This document shows, piece after piece, positions 56,923 to 64,000 of a stretch of 64,000 nucleotides of DNA (positions are counted from its first letter, which is position 1; each line of letters opens with the position of its first letter). The notes beneath the pieces were generated by a model, which worked only from the letters and a program-made list of their open reading frames with translations, searched no databases and was not told the origin of the DNA. The stretch covers positions 111,009,436 through 111,073,435 of the forward strand of contig CM041292.1 in the NCBI GenBank assembly GCA_023052935.1, given 5' to 3'. The position numbers and the translations under genes were made by a program. This stretch comes from Piezodorus guildinii. Taxonomy: Eukaryota > Arthropoda > Insecta > Hemiptera > Pentatomidae.

Positions 56923-56974
<52 letters not shown>
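56923..56974. repeat. (AT)n microsatellite
   Basis: About 52 bp of uninterrupted AT. Similar arrays follow the gypsy element at 61743-61812 and lie at 62260-62310. Confidence 0.95.
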
Positions 56975-56977
<3 letters not shown>

Positions 56978-56992
56978 ATTTAATTGTATATA

Positions 56993-57345
56993 TGTAAGTT
57001 TATTTATCAATAATGGTAGGATTGATGAATAAACTGGTCTGGCTTGTTATTGATGCTTGTATTAAACTGAAAATAACAATGCAATATTAACAACGGTTTA
57101 TACACACACATGAGACATGAGACATGAAACTATAACTGACCTGAATCAATTCAATGCCAGGATTTATGACATTAACAATAATTCACTACCATAATAAAAC
57201 ATAATGAAAACAATCACAGACATGTGGCCTCGTAGACATCAGTGGAGGACCTCCAGAGCAGGTTATGATAGTATCTCTCCTGGTGTCGACTCCTAGCGGC
57301 GGCAGAGAGAACAAGTTTGAAATGGAAATACCATTCAAACTTACA
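56993..57345 (-). repeat. Gypsy 3' LTR
   Basis: 353 bp, identical by reading to 61354-61706 (constant offset 4361). It contains at 57144-57155 the 12-nt segment complementary to the site next to the 5' LTR. Confidence 0.93.
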
Positions 57346-57359
57346 TCCCCCCCCTTTTA
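57346..57359 (-). promoter_or_regulatory. Gypsy polypurine tract
   Basis: On the minus strand AAAAGGGGGGGGGA directly precedes the 3' LTR, the standard place for the plus-strand primer. It overlaps the pol stop codon region. Confidence 0.85.
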
Positions 57360-60308
57360 GGAAGTAAACGGAAAAGGAAGGTAAGGAATTAGCTTACTTC
57401 TATGAAAAATGTTTATATTTTTTTCCTGCTTTCCAATATCAATTTCAAATATATTATTGGACAACTTTTTTGTTATTTTATAGGGACCCATACGAATGGG
57501 GTCTAATTTTTTCCTATTCAATTTATTGCCACTCCTGACATAAACGAGGTGGTTCTCTTCATAATTGACATCTTTTGTTCGATTATCGTAATAAAATTTG
57601 TTGACCTTATGTATTTTTTGGGAGTTTTCAAAAGCTAATTTTCTATTTATTTCCAAATTATCTATGTTGTTTTTATTTAATTCTTTTGGTAGAATTGACT
57701 TTTCGGTTCCTAATAGCAAATAACTTGGAGAAAAGCCTGTGGAGCTATGAGCTGTATTATTATATTCATCCACACATTGATTAGCAATTGTGACCCATGA
57801 TACATTTTTATTTTCATATGTTTTGCATCTAATCCTATTGATTAGAGTTTGATTGGTACGCTCATTCTGTCCATTGGAAAATGTGCAATCAACTGCAGTA
57901 AATACTAACTGTATATTTTTTTCTTTTAAGTAATTTTTAAATATTTTCGAATTTATACCTGGGTACTGGTCTGACAACAATGTACCAATTTTGCCTCTCT
58001 TTTCAATGGTGTTAACTAAACTGATAAAGTCTTTTGCAACTTGAGTTTTCGATGTAGAAACGAATGCAAAGCGAGTGAAGTGGTCAACAATTAAATGTAA
58101 ATATTTGTGTGTAGAATTGTTTCCAGAAAATCCACCAATTGTATCAAGTGAGATTATTTCTAATGGACATTTGGCAGGACCTAGTTGAGAAAGAGGAGCT
58201 CTAAAACTTCCAAACCTAATTTTGTTTCTAATACATGTCTCGCAACTTCTACAAATCATTTTTATATGTTTGTGCGCATTCTTGAAGTAAATGTAGGGTA
58301 CGATCATCAATGACATTTGTTTTACACCTATATGACCGTAATCAATGTGCAATTTATTCAAAATAGATATACCATACGCTTCAGGAAGCCAAATTTTTCT
58401 CTTTTTATTAAGGGTTTTATAGATTATATCATTTTCTTTGTTGCAATATTTATCCCACGTTAATTGCTTTTGAGCTGACAAGATGTCATTAATTGAAATG
58501 AGATTCACTATTTTTATCTTTGATTCACATTCACCATATTTCTCTGAAAGCACTGGATTTCTCGATAGACAATCAGCCTCAGAGTTATTTATACCAGGAT
58601 TATATACAATTTCAAATTCAAATTGAGATATGTAATTTAACATATGCAAAAGATCAACATCACTGCAATTTTTTATATTGAAGTTATGTAAAGGTTTGTG
58701 GTCTGTAAATATAGTGAATTTCTTGCCTATCAAATAATATTGCCAATAAAGTATAGCTTCTTTGATTGCCAAGCATTCAATAAAGATGGCTCTTTTGGTT
58801 TTTTGAGAGATTGTTAATTTCTTAGAAAAATAGAATACAGGCTTTAAGATGTCATTCTCTTGAGGCTGTTTTAATATCGCGCCAACCCCTTCTATGCTTG
58901 CATCAGTGAAAATATAAACCGGCCTGTTGAAATCAAAAATTGCTAGTATTGGTTGGTTACATAAGTGATGTTTTATAGTATCAAAACTATTTTGACATTT
59001 TGTCGTCCATTCAAAAGGTACATTTTTCCTTAAAAGGTTATGAAGAGGATCTAAAGTTATGGAAGCCTTAGGAATATATTTAGCATAGAAATTTGTTTTT
59101 CCCAAAAATTGTCTTATTTGTTTTTTTGTTTGGGGAAGCGGAAACTTTTTTATAGCTATCAAGTTATCATTTATTGGTTTAATCGTGTTATTTGAGATTA
59201 GATGACCTAGATATTCTATTTCTTTTTTCGCAAAGCTACATTTATTCGAGTTTAATTTCAAATTATGATTTTGTAAAACCTGCAAAGTTTGTTTTATATG
59301 TTGAATATGATCTTCGTAGGATTCAGAAAAAATTAAGATATCGTCGATGTAGTTTATAGCAAATTTATCAAGATTACCGTTTCTGAGTATATTAGAAAGA
59401 ATTCTTTGAAAAATGGCTGGGGCTGATTTTAAGCCAAACGGAAGACAACACCATTGCCAGTGACCATGATGCGTTACGAAAGCGGTCTTGTACCTATCTT
59501 TCTTTCTCAACGAAATTGACCAAAATGCGCTATTAATATCCAGCTTCGAGAAATAAATACATTTCCCCACTTTTGCTACTAAATTTTCTATCCTGGGAAA
59601 AGGGTATCCTTCCGGCACCACAATATTATTTAACCCTGTATAATCAATACATAACCGTGATTTTCTGTTTTCATCTTTCTTATAAACAAGGGTTACCGGT
59701 GCAGCATATGGACTATATGATTCCTCAATTAAGCCTGCTATAAGTAAACTCTTTATCTGAGATTCAATTTCGAGTTTATCCGGAATCGAGCATCTATATG
59801 GTTTTTTAGCTATATATCTATTTTCAGTAAGTTTGATCTTTGCTTCAAAATTTTTTACTGTTCCTACATCAAACTTTTCTTTTGCAAAAACGTTATTAAA
59901 TTTTATAAGTATGTTTTCTAATACATCTTGCTTAGATTCAAGACAATCTAAACTTTTAGCTTGGTGAAATACAGAAAGGTTTTTATTATTTTCATCATTA
60001 TTTTGTGAAATTTCAAGTTTGTGATTTTGGCATAGTTTAAAAGATTTAATACAATCCAAGCCCAACAACAAATCAGCCAAAAAACAATCATTTTCCACCA
60101 ATAAAAAAGGAAAATTCCTTGTAACGTTAAATATTTTTAAGTTTAACCATACAGTACCCTTTGAATTAATAATTCCGCCCAGCGTATCAAACGTTGACAT
60201 CCCACTTGTTAAACTATTCTTCTTAACGTGTGAATAGAACCGAGAATTAATTAAGGAGACATTTGCTCCTGAATCATATAAAGCAACTGCCTCTCTGTTG
60301 TCTGCCAA
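57357..60308 (-). CDS. Gypsy Pol polyprotein: protease, reverse transcriptase, RNase H, integrase
   Basis: A 983-residue intact frame. Aspartic protease LYDSGANVSLI at about 10-20; reverse transcriptase at about 165-345 with KLDINSAFWSISLRKKDR, AFVTHHGHWQWCCLPFGLKS and catalytic NYIDDILIFSESYEDH; RNase H at about 430-560 with IFTDASIEGVGAI and FTDHKPLH; integrase HHCC (HIDYGHIGVKQ ... CRSCETCIRNK) and the three catalytic acidic residues (ISLDTIGGF, LLSDQYPGI, NGQNERTNQT). The frame is open upstream of the first listed start codon to about 60363. Pol is therefore probably made as a Gag-Pol fusion by -1 frameshifting over the short overlap with gag. The C-terminus stops directly before the polypurine tract; no env. 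Confidence 0.92.
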   Translation of the reverse strand: MADNREAVALYDSGANVSLINSRFYSHVKKNSLTSGMSTFDTLGGIINSKGTVWLNLKIFNVTRNFPFLLVENDCFLADLLLGLDCIKSFKLCQNHKLEISQNNDENNKNLSVFHQAKSLDCLESKQDVLENILIKFNNVFAKEKFDVGTVKNFEAKIKLTENRYIAKKPYRCSIPDKLEIESQIKSLLIAGLIEESYSPYAAPVTLVYKKDENRKSRLCIDYTGLNNIVVPEGYPFPRIENLVAKVGKCIYFSKLDINSAFWSISLRKKDRYKTAFVTHHGHWQWCCLPFGLKSAPAIFQRILSNILRNGNLDKFAINYIDDILIFSESYEDHIQHIKQTLQVLQNHNLKLNSNKCSFAKKEIEYLGHLISNNTIKPINDNLIAIKKFPLPQTKKQIRQFLGKTNFYAKYIPKASITLDPLHNLLRKNVPFEWTTKCQNSFDTIKHHLCNQPILAIFDFNRPVYIFTDASIEGVGAILKQPQENDILKPVFYFSKKLTISQKTKRAIFIECLAIKEAILYWQYYLIGKKFTIFTDHKPLHNFNIKNCSDVDLLHMLNYISQFEFEIVYNPGINNSEADCLSRNPVLSEKYGECESKIKIVNLISINDILSAQKQLTWDKYCNKENDIIYKTLNKKRKIWLPEAYGISILNKLHIDYGHIGVKQMSLMIVPYIYFKNAHKHIKMICRSCETCIRNKIRFGSFRAPLSQLGPAKCPLEIISLDTIGGFSGNNSTHKYLHLIVDHFTRFAFVSTSKTQVAKDFISLVNTIEKRGKIGTLLSDQYPGINSKIFKNYLKEKNIQLVFTAVDCTFSNGQNERTNQTLINRIRCKTYENKNVSWVTIANQCVDEYNNTAHSSTGFSPSYLLLGTEKSILPKELNKNNIDNLEINRKLAFENSQKIHKVNKFYYDNRTKDVNYEENHLVYVRSGNKLNRKKLDPIRMGPYKITKKLSNNIFEIDIGKQEKNINIFHRSKLIPYLPFPFTS

Positions 60309-60337
60309 AACGGTTATTTTAATAAGTGGGATGGTTG

Positions 60338-60366
60338 CTAGTTTTCCGAATGAGAAACAACCGGTT
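60338..60366 (-). promoter_or_regulatory. Putative gag-pol -1 frameshift region
   Basis: gag ends with TCG GAA AAC TAG while pol is open in the -1 frame from about 60363 through this point. GGAAAAC precedes the stop; AAC in the A site is favourable for -1 slippage, though the heptamer is not a perfect canonical X-XXY-YYZ. The overlap is about eight codons. Confidence 0.45.
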
Positions 60367-61334
60367 TATAGCTTATTTTATTTTCACTTTGAGAACGGGT
60401 GTTCGGTGTATTGAGATATCTCTTGTTTTCGTGTTTATTTAGAAAATCCTTGTTATGATTTGTTGGTTGAAACTGTCTCAGTTTCGACATTAAAATTTCA
60501 ATCGTTGTGATTTCACTTTTATTTAAATATGAGAGCAAATATTTTGGCAGACCAATAATTATGAAATTTATTTGAGATTCTATACTTAAACTATTATCAA
60601 TATTCAATAATAGGTTTCTTTTTTTTAACGCGTAATCTAAAAAAGAGCCACTTATCCAGTGAAAAGAATAAGCGTAATTGATATCACCCCAAGTGGACTC
60701 ACCGAAAGTCTGAGTGAAAGAATGCTCATAATAATTCCAAGACTTATCTGCAGATTTTAACATAGATTCGTACCAATCTAAAGGGGAACCTGCCAAAAAA
60801 AAATCGTAAAATTTCTGAAAACTGACCCTCCTCTATGTCAAGTCGTTGGCATTCTAATTTAAATAAGGAAAGCCATGATTTGGCATTCTGACCTTTGTTT
60901 TGAAATTTTTCTAGTACCATATTTTGTGTTATCAGTTTCACATTATTCATTATAGTTTGAGGAGGATTTTGAGGCAAAAGAGAAATTTGTGATAGGTTGG
61001 AAATGTTTAAAGGAGGAGTTAATGTAAGTTCTTCTAGATAAGTTCCATTAAAAACAAAATTACCCTCTGTATCGATGTAGATCTTTTGTAGTTCAGTGTC
61101 CAAAGTAAGGTTAATCTTTCTCCTTCTCCCTCTCTTCTTCATAGATTGGACGACAGACTTTATTATTGAATGTTTGGCTAGTTCTGTGTGTAGTTTGATA
61201 GGCATATCATCCTCATCAAACGAAAATATCGAGTCTGTTGAAGGATATTGGATAGATTTTACCTTCACAACGGTGGTCTTAGGATCCAAATCTGGCTCGG
61301 TAGCGAATTGAAAAATTACCTTGATTCCTGTCAT
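60338..61334 (-). pseudogene. Gypsy Gag, split by a one-base change in a T run
   Basis: The first frame (61334-60744) starts at the only ATG after the short leader and holds the matrix-like region and the first part of capsid (NAKSWLSLFKLECQRLD). At 60796-60804 the minus strand has nine consecutive T. The conserved capsid sequence continues after it in the adjacent frame (AGSPLDWYESML, 60796-60338), so one extra T explains the break. Polymerase slippage, an assembly homopolymer error or translational slippage could each account for it. No CCHC zinc knuckle is visible before the gag stop; the C-terminus is Asn/Lys/Ser-rich. Confidence 0.8.
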
Positions 61335-61341
61335 CCTTCTT

Positions 61342-61353
61342 ATTGAATTGATT
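61342..61353 (-). promoter_or_regulatory. Putative self-complementary primer-binding site of the gypsy element
   Basis: Directly after the 5' LTR the element's sense strand reads AATCAATTCAAT, without a TGG start typical of tRNA 3'-end binding. Its exact reverse complement ATTGAATTGATT lies inside each LTR (61505-61516 and 57144-57155 on this strand). This is the arrangement used by self-priming Tf1-type elements. The gag ATG follows after only 7 more bases. Confidence 0.5.
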
Positions 61354-61706
61354 TGTAAGTTTATTTATCAATAATGGTAGGATTGATGAATAAACTGGTC
61401 TGGCTTGTTATTGATGCTTGTATTAAACTGAAAATAACAATGCAATATTAACAACGGTTTATACACACACATGAGACATGAGACATGAAACTATAACTGA
61501 CCTGAATCAATTCAATGCCAGGATTTATGACATTAACAATAATTCACTACCATAATAAAACATAATGAAAACAATCACAGACATGTGGCCTCGTAGACAT
61601 CAGTGGAGGACCTCCAGAGCAGGTTATGATAGTATCTCTCCTGGTGTCGACTCCTAGCGGCGGCAGAGAGAACAAGTTTGAAATGGAAATACCATTCAAA
61701 CTTACA
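61354..61706 (-). repeat. Gypsy 5' LTR
   Basis: 353 bp, identical by reading to the 3' LTR. If transcription starts at the 12-nt complementary segment (61516), U3 would be about 190 bp and R-U5 about 163 bp. Confidence 0.93.
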
Positions 61707-61737
61707 TATATATATATATTTTATTCCATTTTATTTA

Positions 61738-61742
<5 letters not shown>

Positions 61743-61812
<70 letters not shown>
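61743..61812. repeat. (AT)n microsatellite
   Basis: About 70 bp of AT repeat. With 56923-56974 it suggests that the gypsy element inserted next to or into a long AT tract. Confidence 0.95.
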
Positions 61813-61814
<2 letters not shown>

Positions 61815-62099
61815 TATTTATTTATTTATTAAGGAATAAAGGAGGAAGATGCCTCCAGTGAGTCAAAAATCCCGATGTATTTGGGAATCAAAGAAGGAAG
61901 AGAAATAAAATAAAATTAGGTATACGCAATATAGGATTAAAAAGACAAATTATGCAATTGCCGAATCCAAAAATTTCTTGAGATTTTAACAATAACGGTT
62001 AAGGAAGAGAGAAAACTAACGTTGTATAGAGAAAAAAAAAAAAGGAAAAAATCAGTGCTATACATTTAAGAAAAAACACATCAATTTTAATTTTTCATA
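61813..62099. other. Non-coding, nothing recognised
   Basis: AT-rich stretch before a partial family repeat. Confidence 0.4.
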
Positions 62100-62256
62100 G
62101 ATGGGTCAATGTTATACTAGACTTACCTCCCTCCCCCCTCCCACACACACATCTTTTTGTTCGATTTCGTTATTTGGACTAAAGGATCCCTAAAACGTGT
62201 ATGTCCATTGAAAACTGGAATTCGAAAATTTTCAAGATCGCAATACTTAAACTTAC

Positions 62257-62312
<56 letters not shown>

Positions 62313-62332
62313 TAAGTGAAAGTAAAAATTCA
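62100..62332 (+). repeat. ACTTTCACTTACC family, 3' part
   Basis: It contains ACACACACATCTTTTTG, TATTTGGACTAAAGGATCCC, CTAAAACGTGTATGTCC and GATCGCAATACTT, and ends ATAGGTAAGTGAAAGTAAA. An expanded (AT)n array (62260-62310) lies where other copies have a short TATATA segment. Confidence 0.8.
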
Positions 62333-63039
62333 TTTAATTTATTCCTATTTTTATCAAGTTTCAATTGATTTTAACAACAAAGTGAAACGTGTGTTGCGCG
62401 CACTATATTTTTTTAATTCGTTGTTTAACAAATGCCAATGATAATGTTTTCATGGTCATTTATCTATAATACTTTTGCGTATGATAAAAAGGTATTGTTT
62501 AGCCATGATGAAGACCCGCAAGGTGGGTCGAAACGTTGCTTTAATCTTTAGTTCAGTTACTATTTTGTATTGATTTTGACTCCCACCCATAACATCTCTT
62601 CTTCATATTAATCACAAGGTCAAATATTTACTATTCAATATATTTCTGATTCTTTGAATAATACGAAATATTGAAAAGCAAAATCTGAGATATGAATAAG
62701 CAATCAATAAATTGATTATTTTTTTTAAAATTATTATTCTTATCTCATTCTTTTTTCTAACCCAGGTTATTTTTTAAAAAATATTTCCTGAAAACTGCAC
62801 AGCACTCTAAAAATAGATTCTGCCCGGTCGAATATTAAAATAGCAACATAGATAATTAATGAACCAGCGTTGAGGACATAGACCCTCATTGAATTGCAGC
62901 ATTAAGTAACAGAATTACTAGGAAGGTCACTAACTAAGGAAAATTAAGATATTGCATAAATAATAATTATGCTACATAAATAGTCAACTCAATCTGTTAC
63001 TTAATCAGTTTATAACATCTAGTTATTAATTATTTTTAT
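62333..63039. other. Mostly featureless; contains a hammerhead-like hairpin motif
   Basis: 62500-62537 contains CATGATGAAGACCC and a GGGTCGAAACGTTG segment. The rest is AT-rich with no gene. Confidence 0.45.
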
Positions 63040-63350
63040 TTTCACTAACCTATTTATAAAATACATAAAAAGGGAAGGTATTGCGATCGTGAAAATCTTT
63101 GAATTTGAGTTTTCACCAAAATACATACCCTTGAGTTGCTAAGTGCCACAAAATGGTATGTCTGTAAGTCTAGCATAAAAACGAAAAGTCTTACTGAAAC
63201 TAAAATATTTCATATGACATATGACAACTATATACGTTTGATGTTACAGCAACTTTTTCATGAAAATTGATTGACCAGAAGTGCCACTTAATATCATACA
63301 TTTTGCACCTTTTTCCCCAAAATGATTTTTATTGTTTCTCTCTCCCTCTA
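63040..63350 (-). repeat. ACTTTCACTTACC family, partial minus copy
   Basis: TTTTCACTAACCTATTTATA, GTATTGCGATCGTGAAAAT, GTTTTCACCAAAATACAT and a CCAGAAGTGCCACTTAATAT block. It stops near 63350, just before a palindromic element. Confidence 0.7.
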
Positions 63351-63360
63351 TTGCTATATA

Positions 63361-63507
63361 AGGGGTACTCACTACGTTTGCTATAACATGCTATTTGTGT
63401 TATTTTGCTAAACCCGTCGAGTTTTTACAGTTATTTCCTGTATAAAATTGATGGGTTTAGCACAATAGCACAAGTAGCATGCTATAGCAAACGTAGTGAG
63501 TACCCCT
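63361..63507. repeat. Palindromic MITE-like element
   Basis: Left arm AGGGGTACTCACTACGTTTG then CTATAACATGCTATTTGTG; right arm GCACAAGTAGCATGCTATAG then CAAACGTAGTGAGTACCCCT. The arms are about 58 bp and nearly perfect over 147 bp total. Flanking TATA-type sequence makes the target duplication ambiguous. No coding content. Confidence 0.88.
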
Positions 63508-64000
63508 ATAGTATAATATCTATTGCTATATATATAATGATAATGTGATTCTTGGTTTCCGCGAACTTTCCATTATAACTTAGAGCCTACTTCATTTAGG
63601 GTATAATATTCCATTGGAAATCGCAAATTTTAGAAAAGTTAATTAATATGCATCAAAAGAAGTCCGACACGTTAATAAGTTTCTTATATGCCCATAAAGT
63701 TATGAACAGATTTTCTTTGTAATCTTGTGATGAGGCCGGTTACGTACGCAATATTATATAAAAATAAGTACCTTATAGCACTTAAGTTAAATGGAAAGTT
63801 CTTATTAATGCATAAAATAACTTTGTTAATTATTATATCTACTTTTTTTAATTCATCAGTAGACATTGTACATAAAGTACTTCCGTAATAATTGACAGTA
63901 ATTAAAAACATTGACAATAACATATAAAATCATCCAAAGCTTATAAAAAACGAATTAAAATTTGTGTTTAACTTTCACAAAAAGGTGAAAATGTTTTGAT
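63508..64000. other. Non-coding, nothing recognised
   Basis: AT-rich to the window edge. The frame at 63684-63923 on the minus strand has no recognisable motif. Confidence 0.35.

Larger units (their letters stand above)
56993..61706 (-). mobile_element. Ty3/gypsy LTR retrotransposon, nearly intact, recent
   Basis: A 4714-bp minus-strand element between two 353-bp LTRs (61354-61706 as 5' LTR, 56993-57345 as 3' LTR) that read identically. LTR ends are TGTAAGTTT and AAACTTACA. The flanks are TATA on both sides, compatible with a 4-bp target duplication in AT-rich DNA. It has gag, then protease, reverse transcriptase, RNase H and integrase in gypsy order, and no env. The pol frame is intact; gag has a one-base disruption in a T run. 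It is the youngest-looking autonomous-type element in the window. Confidence 0.93.

Noticed and set aside
63684..63923. Minus-strand frame that vaguely recalls a LINE C-terminal segment
   Set aside because: Only a weak pattern (L-C-T-M-S-T-D-E-L-K-K-V-D-I-I-I) without confirming motifs nearby.

Overview
The window looks like AT-rich genomic DNA from an arthropod, most likely an insect. It has spliceosomal introns, short widely spaced exons, and a dense load of transposable elements typical of insects: Ty1/copia and Ty3/gypsy LTR elements, Tc1 and mariner transposons, jockey/R1-type LINEs, a Helitron-like element and tRNA-derived SINEs. The species cannot be named from the sequence.

Host genes are a small part of it. 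A minus-strand gene occupies 1-9.5 kb, with exons at 9495-9436, 2779-2011 and 94-1 running off the left edge; I do not recognise the product. At 16.3-18.4 kb there is a compact gene cluster: a small minus-strand gene resembling the DUF4485 family, a minus-strand CEP20/FOR20-like centriolar gene in four exons, and, divergently across a short shared 5' region, a single-exon plus-strand DPH4/DNAJC24-type J-protein. At 35.36 kb a first coding exon of an unrecognised plus-strand gene ends in a good donor site; its later exons were not found.

The rest is mobile DNA. 4.65-8.64 kb: a copia element with identical LTRs and a target duplication, but missing most of Gag and carrying a 4-bp duplication frameshift in integrase. 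10.2-11.7 kb: a broken Tc1 element. 24.7-28.4 kb: a foldback-like element whose long inverted arms are built from a 21-bp array and about 111-bp tandem repeats, with a third partial arm. 28.9-29.8 kb: a mariner deletion derivative. 28.5-37.8 kb: a cluster of copies of a dispersed repeat family with short ACTTTCACTTACC-type inverted termini and an internal CA microsatellite; further copies are spread over the window. 37.8-40.3 and 44.85-46.68 kb: two oppositely oriented copies of a Helitron-like element carrying a LINE reverse-transcriptase piece and a SINE piece. 41.1-43.6 kb: a jockey-type LINE inserted into an older copy of its own family. 55.8-56.8 kb: a 5'-truncated LINE with an RNase H domain. 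57.0-61.7 kb: a nearly intact gypsy element with identical 353-bp LTRs.

The most interesting observations are: the 12-nt site next to the gypsy 5' LTR that is an exact reverse complement of a segment inside the LTR, the arrangement expected for Tf1-type self-primed reverse transcription; the foldback element; the Helitron-like element with passengers; and the dispersed repeat family. Several insertions can be ordered in time from target duplications and nesting.
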